A stretch of 64,000 bases of DNA from Amaranthus tricolor (lineage: Eukaryota; Streptophyta; Magnoliopsida; Caryophyllales; Amaranthaceae), in the NCBI RefSeq assembly GCF_026212465.1, contig NC_080058.1, positions 20,898,200-20,962,199 of the forward strand, written 5' to 3'. Numbering within the stretch: the stretch's first letter is position 1; every line of letters begins with the position of its first letter. The notes below the pieces were generated by a model, which did no database searches, was not told the DNA's origin, and was given only the letters and a program-made list of their open reading frames with translations. This document shows, in pieces, positions 28,911 to 39,841 of this stretch. Both the position numbers and the translations under genes were made by a program.

Positions 28911-31900
28911 AACACTATTTTGTATATATTATTGTGTTGAAGTATTTAGAATTGAAATACATAATCAAGTGCTAGATATTACGTGTTAAGTTACGATTTT
29001 AAGGGTTTTTAAATGTTTTTGGCACTTTTACGCATAAAGTGAGAACTCTTATTAATCACAAAACTAAATCCATATATATAAGAGACAACGTCTATATATA
29101 GGTTTCTAGCTAGCTAACAGCTATAAACATCACGTGCTATACAATATGCCTCTTAAAACCGAAATTAAAAACAAGAACACTTGGGCACTAATCAATGACC
29201 AGCCCAGCTTGCGCGCGTATGCTAGTGAGCTGTGTGCACAACAATCATGGTTCTTGGGCTTTGATGTCTTGGTCCATGTATGGAGATCACATTTCCATGG
29301 TTTCTTTGGTCCAGGTCTCCTTGGTTAAGGCTCAAACCACGCGGCAAGGTAGCCTGGTCAGCGCGTCAACTGTTGTCTTGTTCCGCCATCTTTGTTGTTT
29401 CTTGGTTTGTTATTGTAAGCTCAAACATGGTTTGTTTTGCACGAAACTTGGCACACAACACTAATTGGTATATATTATTTTCTTGAAGTGGTTCGAATTG
29501 AAAATCATAGTCATATGCTAGAAATTACGTGTTAAGTTGCGATTTTATGGGTTTTTATGCGTTTTTGCCACTTTTGCGCATAAAGTAGCTCAAACTTCGT
29601 TTGTTTTGCACGAAACTTGGCACGCAACACTCATTGGCATATAGTATTGTGTTGAAGTGGTTAGAATTGAAAATCATAGTCATATGCTAGAAATTACGTG
29701 TTAAGTTGCCATTTTATGGGTTTTTAAGCGTTTTTGCCACCTTTGCGCATAAAGTAGCTCAAACTTGGTTTGTTTTGCACGAAACTTTGCACACAACACT
29801 ATTTCGTATATGTTATTGTGTTGAAGTGGTTAGAATTGAAAATAATAGTTATATGCTAGAAATTACGTGTTAAATTGCGATTTTATGCGTTTTTAAGCGT
29901 TTTTGGCACTTTTGCGCATAAAGTAAAACTTGGTTTGTTTTGCACGAAACTTGGCATACAACACTCTTTAGTATATATTATTGTGTTGAAGTGGTTTAAA
30001 TTGAAAATCATAGTCAGATGCTAGAAAATAGGTGTTTAGTTGCGATTTTATGGGTTTTTAAGCGTTTTTGCCACTTTTGCGCATAAAGTAACTCAAACTT
30101 CGTTTGTTTTGCACGAAACTTGGCACACCACACTATTCGGTATATATTATTGCGTTGAAGTGGTTAGAATTGGAAATCATAGTCATATGCTAGAAATTAC
30201 GTGTTAAGTTGCGATTTTTTGCGTTTTTAAGCGTTTTTGGCACTTTTGCGTATAAAGTATATCAAACTTGGTTTGTTTTGCACGAAATTTGGAATACAAC
30301 ACTATTTTGTATATATTATTGTGTTGAAGTGGTTAGAATTGAAAATCATAGTCAAGTGCTTGATATTACGTGTTAAGTTGCGAGTTTAAGGGTTTTTAAA
30401 TGTTTTTGGCAGTTTTACGCATAAAGTGAGAATTCTTATTAATCACAAAAATAAATCCATTTACATGAGAGACAACCTCTGTATATAGGTTTCTAGCTAG
30501 CTAAGGGCTATAAACATCACGTGCTATTCAATATGCCTCTTAAAACTGAAATTAAGAACCAGAACACTTAGGCACTGATCAGTGACCAGCCCAGCTTGTG
30601 CACTGATCAGTGACCAGCCCAGCTTGTGCACATATGCTAGTGAGCTGTGTGCACCAAAATCATGGTTCTTGGGCTTTGATGGCTTGGTCCATGTATGGAG
30701 ATCACGTTTGCATGGTTGATTGTGTCCAGGTCTCCTTGGTTAAGGCTCAAACCACGTGGCAAGATAGACTGGTCAGCGGGTAGGCTGCTGTCTTGTTCTG
30801 CCCTCTTTGTTGTTTCTTGGGTTGTTATTTTTAGCTCATACTTGGTTTGTTTTGCACGAAACATGGCACACAACACTATTTTGTAAATATTATTTTCTTT
30901 ATGTGGTCAGATTTGAAAATCATAGTCATATGCTAGAAATTACGTGTTAAGTTGCGATTTTATGCGTTTTTAAGCGTTTTTGCCACTTTTGCGCATAAAG
31001 TAGTTCAAACTTGGTTTGTTTTTCACGAAACTTGGCACACAATACTATTTGGTATATATTATTGTGTTGAAGTTGTTAGAATTGAAAATAATAGTCATAT
31101 GCTAGAAATTACGTGTTAAGTTGCGCTTTTTATTATTTTTTAGGCGTTTTTGCCACTTTTGCGCATAAAGTAGGTCAAACTTGGTTTGTTTTGCACGAAA
31201 CATGGCACACAACACTCTCTGGTATATATTATGTTGTTGAAGCGGTTGGAATTGAAAATTATAGTCATATGCTAGAAATTACGTGTTTAGTTGCGATTTT
31301 ATGAGTTTTTAAGCGTTTTTGCTACTTTTGCGCATAAAGTAGCTCAAACTTCGTTTGTTTTGCACGAAACTTGGCGCACAAAACTATTTGATATATGTTA
31401 TTGCGTTAAAGTGGTTAAAATTGAAAATCATAGTCATATGCTAAAAATTAGATGTTAAGTTGTGATTTTATACGTTTTTAAGCTTTTTTGGCACTTTTGC
31501 GTATAAAGTAGCTCAAACTTGGTTTTTTTTTCACGAAACATGGATTACAACACTATTTTTTATATATGATCGTGTTGAAGTGGTTAGAATTGTAAATCAT
31601 AGTCAAGTGGTGGATATTACGTGTTAAGTTGCGATTTTAAGGGTTTTTAAATGTTTTAGACACTTTTACGCATAAAGTGAGAATTCTTATTAATCACAAA
31701 ACTAAATATATATACATGAGTGACAACCTCTATATGTATGTTTCTAGCTACCTAATGGCTATAAACATCACGTGCTATACAATATGCCTCTTAAAACGAT
31801 ATTAAAAACCAGAACACTTGGGCACTGATCAGTGACCAGCCCAACTTGCGCGAGTAGGCTAATGAGATGTGTGCACCACAATCATGGTTCTTGGGCTTTG

Positions 31901-32459
31901 TTGGCTTGGTCCATGTATGGAGATCACGTTTCCATGGTTGCTTGGGTCCAGGTCTCCTTGGTTAAGGCTTAAACCACGCGTCAAGGTAGGCTGGTCAGCG
32001 GGTAAGCTGCTGTCTTGTTCTGCCCTCTTTGTTGTTTCTTGGTGTGTTATTGTTAGCTGAAACTTGGTTTATTTTGCACGAAACATGGCACACAACAATA
32101 TTTGGTATATATTATTATCTTGAAGTGGTTAGAAATTAAAATCATATTAATATGCTAGAAATTACGTGTTAAGTTGCGATTTTATGCGTTTTTTATGCGT
32201 TTTTACCACTTTTGCGCATAAAGTAGCTCAAACTAGGTTTGTTTTGCACGAAACTTGGAACACAACACTATTTTTTATATACTATTGTGTTGAAGTGGTT
32301 AGAATTGAAAATAATAGTCATCTGCTAGAAATTACATTTTAAGTTGCGATTTTATGCGTTTTTAAGCGTTTTTGGCACTTTTGTGCATAAAGTAGCTCAA
32401 ACTTGGTTTGTTTTGCACGAAACTTGGCACACAAGAATCTTTGGTATATGTTATTGTCT
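28911..32459. repeat. Array A edge units, modules every 1.2-1.4 kb
   Basis: Modules lie at landmarks 29272, 30687 and 31909, separated by six and then five monomers. Monomers and modules are visibly more diverged than in the left part. At 30573-30628 a 28-bp piece of a module, containing CACTGATCAGTGACCAG, is exactly duplicated in tandem. Confidence 0.75.
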
Positions 32460-33682
32460 TGAAGTGGTTAGAATTGAAAATCATAGTCATATACTAAAAA
32501 TTACGTGTTAAGTTGCGATTTTATGGGTTTTTTAGTGTTTTTGCCACTTTTGCGCATAAAGTAGCTCAAATTTCGTTTGTTTTGCACGAAACATGGCACG
32601 CAACACTATTTGGTATATATTATTGTTTTGAAGTTTTATGAATTGAAAATCGTAGTCATATGCTAGAAACAACGTGTTTAGTTGCGATTTTAAAGGTTTT
32701 GAAGCGTTTTTTGCACTTTTGCGCTTAAAGTAGCTCAAACTTTGTTTGTTTTGAACGAAACTTGGCACACAACACTATTTGGTATATATTATTGCGTTGA
32801 AGTGGTTAGAATTGAAAATCATAGTCATATGCTAAAAATTACGTGTTAAGTTGCGATTTTATACGTTTTTAAGCGTTTTGGCCACTTTTGCGTATAAAGT
32901 AGCTCAAACTTGGATTGTTTTGCACGAAATTTCGAATACAACACTATTTTGTATATATTATTGTGTTGAAGTGGTTTGAATTTAAAATCTTAGTCAAGTG
33001 CTAGATATTACGTGTTAAGTTGCGATTTTAAGGGTTTTTTTAATGTTTTTGGCACTTTTGCGCATAAAGTGAGAATTCTTATGATTCAAAAAAATAAATC
33101 CATATACATTAGGGACAACCTCTATATATAGGTTTCTAGCTAGCTAACGGCTATAAACATCATGTGCTATACAATATGCCTCTTAAAACCGAAATAAAAA
33201 ACCAGAGCACTTGGGCACTGATAGTGACCAGCCCAGCTTGTGCGCGTATGCTAGTGAGCTGTGTGCACCACAATCATGGTTCTTGGGCTTTGATGGGTTG
33301 GTCCATGTATGGAGATCACGTTTCCGCGGTTGATTTGGGTCCAGGTCTCCTTGGTTAAGGCTCAAACCACGCCGCAAGGTAGGATGGTCAGCGGGTAGGC
33401 TGCTGTCGTGTTCTGCCCTCTTTGTTGTTTCTTGGTTTGTTATTGTTAGCTCAAACTTGGTTTGTTTTGCACGAAACTTGGCACACAACATTCTTTGGTA
33501 TATATAATTGTGTTGAAGTGGTTAGAATTTAAAATAATAATCATATGTTAGAAATTACGTGTTAAGTTGCGATTTTAAGGGTTTTTAAGCGTTTTTGGCA
33601 CTTTTGCGCGTAAAGTAGCTTAAACTTGGTTTGTTTTGCACGAAACTTGGAACACAACACTCTTTGGTATATATTATTATGT
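32460..33682. repeat. First copy of a near-identical 1,223-bp tandem duplication
   Basis: The sequence from about 32460 recurs at an offset of 1,223 bp through about 34905 with only a few differences, such as GTAGCTCAAATTT against GTAACTCAATTTT. The unit is one module (33301) plus five monomers, the same unit size found repeatedly elsewhere in array A. The module has lost its G-box (CATGTG in place of CACGTG). Confidence 0.88.
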
Positions 33683-34905
33683 TGAAGTGGTTAGAATTGA
33701 AAATCATAGTCATATACTAAAAATTACGTGTTAAGTTGCGATTTTATGGGTTTTTTAGTGTTTTTGCCACTTTTGCGCATAAAGTAACTCAATTTTCGTT
33801 TGTTTTGCACGAAACATGGCACGCAACACTATTTGGTATATATTATTGTTTTGAAGTTTTATGAATTGAAAATCGTAGTCATATGCTAGAAACAACGTGT
33901 TTAGTTGCGATTTTAAAGGTTTTGAAGCGTTTTTTGCACTTTTGCGCTTAAAGTAGCTCAAACTTTGTTTGTTTTGAACGAAACTTGGCACACAACACTA
34001 TTTGGTATATATTATTGCGTTGAAGTGGTTAGAATTGAAAATCATAGTCATATGCTAAAAATTACGTGTTAAGTTGCGATTTTATACGTTTTTAAGCGTT
34101 TTGGCCACTTTTGCGTATAAAGTAGCTCAAACTTGGATTGTTTTGCACGAAATTTCGAATACAACACTATTTTGTATATATTATTGTGTTGAAGTGGTTT
34201 GAATTTAAAATCTTAGTCAAGTGCTAGATATTACGTGTTAAGTTGCGATTTTAAGGGTTTTTTTAATGTTTTTGGCACTTTTGCGCATAAAGTGAGAATT
34301 CTTATGATTCAAAAAAATAAATCCATATACATAAGGGACAACCTCTATATATAGGTTTCTAGCTAGCTAACGGCTATAAACATCATGTGCTATACAATAT
34401 GCCTCTTAAAACCGAAATAAAAAACCAGAGCACTTGGGCACTGATAGTGACCAGCCCAGCTTGTGCGCGTATGCTAGTGAGCTGTGTGCACCACAATCAT
34501 GGTTCTTGGGCTTTGATGGGTTGGTCCATGTATGGAGATCACGTTTCCGCGGTTGATTTGGGTCCAGGTCTCCTTGGTTAAGGCTCAAACCACGCCGCAA
34601 GGTAGGATGGTCAGCGGGTAGGCTGCTGTCGTGTTCTGCCCTCTTTGTTGTTTCTTGGTTTGTTATTGTTAGCTCAAACTTGGTTTGTTTTGCACGAAAC
34701 TTGGCACACAACATTCTTTGGTATATATAATTGTGTTGAAGTGGTTAGAATTTAAAATAATAATCATATGTTAGAAATTACGTGTTAAGTTGCGATTTTA
34801 AGGGTTTTTAAGCGTTTTTGGCACTTTTGCGCGTAAAGTAGCTCAAACTTGGTTTGTTTTGCACGAAACTTGGAACACAACACTCTTTGGTATATATTAT
34901 TATGT
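33683..34905. repeat. Second copy of the 1,223-bp tandem duplication
   Basis: It is nearly identical to the preceding 1,223 bp, with its module at landmark 34524. The high identity inside an otherwise diverged array edge indicates a recent unequal exchange. Confidence 0.88.
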
Positions 34906-35001
34906 TGAAGTGGTTAGAATTGAAAATCATAGTCATATGCTAGAAATTAAGTGTTAAGTTGCCATTTTATGGGTTTTTAAGTGTTTTTGGCACTTTCGCG
35001 C

Positions 35002-35930
35002 GTGAATTTGAGAAATGAAACCGAATTAATCAATGTTGGATACATTTATACTTGTCTTAGAGTCTTATTTATAGATTTCTATACTCTAACGGCTAAAAAC
35101 AAGCACATGCAAAACATTTGCACACTTAAAAACATAATAGACAACTAAAATACTCTACAATGCCTTCAAACTAAAACTGGCGATTGGCTGACCTTGGGCT
35201 CACTTTTTGAATGACTTCCCATGCTTGGAAATGGATACTTAGAGTCTTGATGGAAACATCCTTGTATGAAGATTCCATTTCTACCCTTGGTGGTCCCATA
35301 GGTCAAGAGATACGATCTGGACATGACTCATAAGGTATGCTGGTCAGAAGATCAATGCTGTTTTGTTTGAACCAGCTGTTGAGTGGGTGACCTTCATCCA
35401 CTTTTCTAGGGTTCTTCCAATGGTTGTTAATTGTAACCTTGAATCATGGTAGGTAGATCCAAGTATAAAGATTCCAAATCTACCCCTAGAGTCCCCCATG
35501 GATTCTAGGCTCGTTCTAGCACAAGTCCTCAACGTTAGCTGGTCAGTACGAAAGTAATAAGTTGTGCTCTGTTCTGTTCCAGGCTAGCTGTTGACTGGCT
35601 GACCTTTATCATTGATTTCCATGGGTACAGAATCTTTCCTGGTTGATCTGGAAGAGGGCTGCAAGGTCAGCTGTTTGCGAGTTTCTGTCTGACTTTGTTT
35701 TGCTGAAGTTTCTAAATCTTCTGTTTTTATTGTTGAATCTGCTTCATTACTTGAATATGACTCATTGCCTTGCTTTGCATCCTTGCTTCTTGTACTAGTC
35801 ATCCTTGAACCATCCCAATATGGTCCAATAGAGCTCTCAACTAACATAACGACTATATTAGCACACACCTAATTAAAACGCACGTGCTATTGCATGCAGC
35901 TGCTGTCTCCTTATCTACAGCTCTCAAATT
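35002..35930 (-). repeat. Diverged, long relative of the array A module
   Basis: It begins at the same monomer position as the regular modules: GGCACTTTCGCGCGTGAATTTG here against GGCACTTTTGCGCATAAAGTGAGAATT. It keeps the same order of elements: a minus-strand TATA box CTATAAATAAG (35064-35074), the site TCTAACGGCTA (35085-35095), which fits the MSA consensus at every position, and then GACCAGC / CTGACC blocks. From about 35190 to 35700 it holds roughly three degenerate repeats of about 190 bp. On the minus strand these run from CTGACCAGC-like starts to GGTCAGCCAGTCAACAGC-like ends, and two contain GGAATCTTTATAC / GGAATCTTCATAC, matching GTGATCTCCATAC of the regular modules. It may resemble the ancestral element from which the satellite modules came. 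Confidence 0.6.
35584..35868 (-). CDS. Unrecognised minus-strand ORF, 94 codons, doubtful
   Basis: The frame lies at the upstream (minus-strand) end of the diverged module and is polar, with many Ser, Thr, Lys and Glu. It includes SSIGPYWDGSR near the N-terminus and a Q/S/T-rich middle. I recognise no family. Composition is unlike the array monomers, and the reading frame does not come from a tandem repeat, so it could be a remnant of a protein carried by the ancestral element. A second minus-strand frame of 62 codons (35344-35532) follows in the repeats. Either may be non-coding. Confidence 0.25.
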   Translation of the reverse strand: MCANIVVMLVESSIGPYWDGSRMTSTRSKDAKQGNESYSSNEADSTIKTEDLETSAKQSQTETRKQLTLQPSSRSTRKDSVPMEINDKGQPVNS

Positions 35931-36469
35931 CGATTTTATGCGTTTTTTAGCGTTTTTCGCACTTTTGTGCATAAAGTAGCTCAAACTTGGTTTGTTTTGC
36001 ACGAAGCTTGGCACAAAACACTATTTGGTATATATTATTGTGTTGAAGTGGTTAGAATTGAAAATCGTAGTCATATGCTAGAAATTACGTGTTTAGTTGC
36101 GATTTTAAAGGTTTTTAAGTGTTTTTGGCACTTTTGCGCATAAAGTAGCTCAAACTTGGTTTGTTTTGCACGAAACTTGGCACACAACACTATACGGTAT
36201 ATATTATTGTGTTGAAGTGGTTAGAACTGAAAATCATAATCATATGCTAGAAATTACGTGTTAAGTTGCGATTTTATGCGTTTTAAGCGTTTTTGGCACT
36301 TTTTCGCATAAAGTAGCTAAAACTTGGTTTTTTTTGCACGAAACTTGGCACAAAACACTATTTGGTATATAATATTGTGTTGAAATGGTCAGAATTGAAA
36401 ATCATAGTCATATGCTAGAAATTACGTGTTAAGTTGTGATTTTATGCGTTTTTAAGCTTTTTTGGCACT
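35931..36469. repeat. Residual array A monomers at the right edge
   Basis: About three monomers in the same orientation as the array resume at CGATTTTATGCG after the diverged module. The last is cut at GGCACT (36469), where unrelated sequence begins. Confidence 0.85.
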
Positions 36470-36721
36470 AACATCTATTTTCTCTTAGTGCTTTCAACAA
36501 CCTTCTAGGTCCGTGATTGCGGCTACTACGCGCTGAAGTATTTGTTACGTTGTTAAATTATTATTATTGGTAAAATCTATAAGCTTTTATTAATCTTTTA
36601 ATTTTATATTATATTATAGGTTTTGTACGACATCCCGAGGGAAACACACCCTCTGAGAAGTGGAGCGATGCGTGAATTAAAAGACAAGATTGTCGCGTAT
36701 CTTTCTAATCTTTGTAATTAG
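36470..36721 (+). pseudogene. Ulp1-like (C48) cysteine protease, C-terminal fragment, frameshifted
   Basis: After a pyrimidine-rich stretch ending in TCTTAG (36488), the frame reads CFQQPSRS. After a one-base frameshift at about 36513 it reads DCGYYALKYLLR (36515-36550). The spacing of the oxyanion-hole Gln (QQP) to DCGYY around the catalytic Cys is characteristic of the Ulp1/SENP (C48) SUMO-protease family, which plant CACTA and Mutator-like transposons often carry. A possible intron runs from GT at 36549 to TATAG at 36619. The next piece contains SEKWSD in one frame and MRELKDKIVAYLSNLCN in another, ending in TAG (36719-36721), so a second frameshift is likely. The His and Asp of the triad would lie upstream and are missing. 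It is a decayed transposon-protein tail, not an active gene. Confidence 0.7.
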
Positions 36722-36951
36722 TATATAGATTTTTTAGGACTTCAATTAATATATATAATATTATATATATGTACGTACATAATATTATATTATTTATACG
36801 ATCAAGCGAGAGTTTATTATTGCAAAGAAATTAATGGTGATTTATTAAGAATTACTCGGATTATTGGATTAATCATTGTTATTATATTGTACATTATTAG
36901 TTGATTATTATTAGTATAAAACGAAAAAGGAAAAAAAAACCAAGTATTTGT
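36722..36951. other. AT-rich spacer
   Basis: This holds no gene I can support. It contains an AT-rich near-palindrome of ATATAT / TATAAT words centred on GTACGTAC (about 36730-36800) and an A-rich run near 36925. TTGTACATTATTAG near 36888 is a first diverged version of the repeat that follows. Confidence 0.6.
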
Positions 36952-36999
36952 ATTGTACATTATTATTGGATTATTATTGTACATTATTATTGGATTATT
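36952..36999 (+). repeat. 24-bp tandem repeat, two copies, at the entry to array B
   Basis: ATTGTACATTATTATTGG plus GATTATT is present twice in a row, 24 bp apart (36952 and 36976), and runs directly into GTTCAATGTTCATTGTTCATTG, where array B starts. It may be part of the seed from which the heptamer satellite grew. Confidence 0.75.
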
Positions 37000-39841
37000 G
37001 TTCAATGTTCATTGTTCATTGTTCATTGTTCGTTGTTCATTGTTCATTGTTCATTGTTCTTCATGCATTGTTCATTGATCATTGATCCTTATTCATTGTT
37101 CATTTATATGTCATTGAACATTGATCCTTTTTAACTTTTCAGTATTCATCTTTCATTGATAATTCATCATTGATCCTTGTTGATTTTTCATCGTTCGTTG
37201 TTAATTGATCATTGATTAATGTTTGTTGTTAATCATTCTTTGTTCTTTGTTCATCAATCATTGTTTGTTTATCAATGGTCCTTGTTCATTGTTCATCACA
37301 CATTGTTCGTTGATCATTGATCCTTATTCATTGTTCATTTGTATTGCATTGAATATTGATGCTTTCATTTTTCATTATTCATCATTCATTGTTTATTCAT
37401 CATTGATCCTTGTTCATTATTCATCGTTCATTATTAATTGATCATTGATCCTTGTTCATTGTTCATCATTCATTGTTCATTGTTCATCGCTTATTGTTCA
37501 TTGATCATTGATCCCTGTTCATCGTTCATCGTTCATCGTTCATTGTTCATTGATTATTGATCCTTGTTGATCGTTCATCATTGATTTTTCATTGTTCATT
37601 ATTCATTATTTATTGTTCATAGTTCATTGTTCATTGTTTGTTATTCATAGTTCTTTGATCATTGATTATTGATCCTTTTTCATTGTTCATCATTCTTTGT
37701 TCATTGATTATTGATTCTTGTTCATAATTCATCGTTCATTGTTCATTGATCAATGAGTTTTGATTAATTATTCATTGTTTAATGCAACATTGTTCGTCGA
37801 TCAACTATCCTTCTTCATTGTTCATCGTTCATTTTTCATTCATCATTGATCCTTTAATCATTGTTCATCATTCATAGTTCATCACTCATTATTCATTGAT
37901 CAACTATCCTTCTTAAGTGTTCATCGTTCATTTTTCATTGGTCATTAATTGTTGTTCATTGTTCACCATTCATTGTTCATCGCTCATTACTCATTGATCA
38001 ACTATCTGGGTTCATTGTTCATTGTTCATTGTTTATTGATCATTGATCCTTGGTCATTATTCATCAATCGTTGTTAATTGATCGATGATCCTTGTTCATT
38101 GTTCATCATTCATTGTTCCTTGTTCATTGTTCATTGTTCAACATTCATTGTTCATTGATCATTGATCCTTATTCATTGTTCATTTATATTTCATTGAACG
38201 TTTATTCTTTTTCACTTTTTAGCATTCATATTTCATTGATTATTCGTCATTGATCCTTGTTCATTTTTCATTGTTCATTGTTAATTGATAATTGATTAAT
38301 GTTCGTTATTCATCCTTCATTTTTCTTTGTTCATCAATCATTGTTTGTTTATCAATGGTCCTTGTTCATTGTTCATCACTCATTTTTCGTTAATCATTGA
38401 TCCTTATTCATTGTTCATTCATATTTCATTGAACATTTATCCTTTTTCATTTTTCATCATTCATCTTTCATTGTTTATTCATTATTGATACTTGTTCATT
38501 GTTCATCGCTTATTGTTCATTGATCATTGATCCTTGTTCATCGTTCATCTTTCATTGTTCATTGATTATTTATCCTTGTACATGGTTCATCATTCATTTT
38601 TCATTGTTCATTATTCATTGTTTATTGTTCATAGTTCATAGTTCATTGTTTGTTGTTCATAGTTCATTGATCATTGAACATTAATCCTTTTTCGTTGTTC
38701 ATCATTCATTGTTCATTGATTATTGATTCTTGTTCATAATTCATCGTTCATTGTTCATTGATCAATGATCCTTGTCCATTATTCATTTTTTAATGCTCCA
38801 TTGTTCGTTGATCAACTATCCTTCTTCATTATTCATGATTAATTTTTCATTCATCATCGATCCTTTATTCATTGTTCATTATTCATAGTTCATCACTCAT
38901 TACTCATTGATCAATTATCCTTCTTATTTGTTCATCATTCATTTTTCATTGGTCATTAATTATTGTTCATTGTTCATCATTCATTGTTCATCGCTCATTA
39001 TTCATTGATCAACTATCTTGATTCATTGTTCATTGTTTATTTTTTTTGATCATTGTTCATTGGTCATTGTTCATCAATCATTGTTAATAAATAGAAGATC
39101 CTTGTTCATTGATCATTGATCCTTATTCATTGTTCATTTATATTTCATTGAACATTGATCCTTTTTCACTTTTCAGTATTCATCTTTCATTGAATATTCA
39201 TCATTGATCCTTGTTCATTCTTCATTGTTAATTGATCATTGATTAATGTTTGTTGTTAATCATTCTTTGTTCTTTGTTCATCAATCATTGTTTGTTTATC
39301 AATGGTCCTTGTTCATTGTTCATCACTCATTGTTCGTTGATCATTGATCCTTTCTCATTGTTCATTTATATTTCATTGAACATTGATCCATTTTAAATTT
39401 TCATCATTCATTTTTCATTGTTTATTCAGCATTGATCCTTGTTCATTTTTCATCGTTCATTGTTAATTGATCCTTGATCCTTGTTCATTGTTCATCATTC
39501 ATTGTTCTTGGTTCATCGCTTATTATTGTTCATTGATCATTGATCCTTGTTCATCGTTCATCGTTCATTCTTCATTGATTATTGATTATTGATCCTTGTT
39601 CATCATTTATCATTCATTTTTCATTTTTCATTATTCATTGTTTATTGTTCATAGTTCATTTCATTGTTTGTTATTCATAGTTCATTGATCATTGATTATT
39701 GATCATTTTTCATTGTTCATAATTCATTGTTCATTGATTATTGATTCTCGTTCATAATTCATCGTTCATTGTTCATTGATCAATGATCCTTGTTCATTAT
39801 TCATTGTTTAATGCTCCATTGTTCATTGATAACCTATCCTT
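37000..39841 (+). repeat. Array B, left heterogeneous part
   Basis: Blocks of about 100 bp ending in TGATCAACTATC recur in groups (near 37801, 37901 and 38001, and again near 38810-39011), giving a loose higher-order period of about 1 kb. Copies are less alike than farther right. Confidence 0.6.

Larger units (their letters stand above)
118..34670 (-). promoter_or_regulatory. Family of 25 promoter-like ~380-bp modules within array A
   Basis: Each module splits a monomer between GCATAAAGT and AGCTCAAAC. The landmark GTCCATGTATGG (with variants) lies at 351, 1344, 2674, 4235, 5227, 6787, 7779, 9342, 10333, 11892, 13104, 14494, 15707, 17437, 18650, 20372, 21592 (broken), 22737, 25310, 27375, 29272, 30687, 31909, 33301 and 34524. 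A full module runs from about 233 bp left to 146 bp right of its landmark. Read on the minus strand, a module gives a near-palindrome CACTGATCAGTG, a G-box CACGTG, a GCCGTTAGC block (AACGG on plus) and then a TATATATAG box, so transcription would run leftward into the monomers. The promoter reading is inference from motif order; no transcript evidence is available here. The minus-strand frames of 79-102 codons across the modules lie upstream of the TATA box and are probably not coding. Confidence 0.6.
1..35001. repeat. Satellite array A (168-169 bp monomer with inserted 380-bp modules)
   Basis: The stretch is a head-to-tail array of a monomer of about 168-169 bp; the shared word TTGCACGAAACTTGG recurs at about 515, 683, 852 and 1021 and onward. 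Each monomer also holds the words GGTATATATTATTG, TCATATGCTAGAAATTACG and TTTTGCGCATAAAGTAGCTC, with runs of T near the last. The length is close to one nucleosome plus linker, the usual size of plant centromeric or heterochromatic satellites; that role is inference only. Twenty-five monomers are interrupted by a conserved ~380-bp module. Left copies (1-21 kb) fall into near-identical higher-order repeats, while copies right of 21 kb are more diverged, as expected toward an array edge. Short open frames here (60-111 codons, repeated) follow from the repeat and show no recognisable protein family. Confidence 0.95.

Noticed and set aside
271..34714. Dozens of repeated short ORFs in array A (for example MPFYGFLSVFATFAHKVAQ and MLCAKFRAKQTKFE types)
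   Set aside because: They recur only because the DNA repeats. The same monomer is open in several frames on both strands, lengths change with single-base indels, and no family resemblance or codon signal is visible.
1..36469. Array A as an rDNA intergenic spacer (subrepeats plus TATATAGG-like promoter)
   Set aside because: The TATATAG box is followed by GTTTCTAGC, not the G-rich start of plant Pol I promoters. No 18S, 5.8S or 25S sequence is present.
36466..36490. CACTA...TTAGTG as a miniature transposon end at the array A edge
   Set aside because: The CACT belongs to the monomer's GGCACTTTT word, and the TTAGTG is better explained as part of a splice acceptor and exon of the Ulp1 remnant. 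No second terminal repeat is seen.
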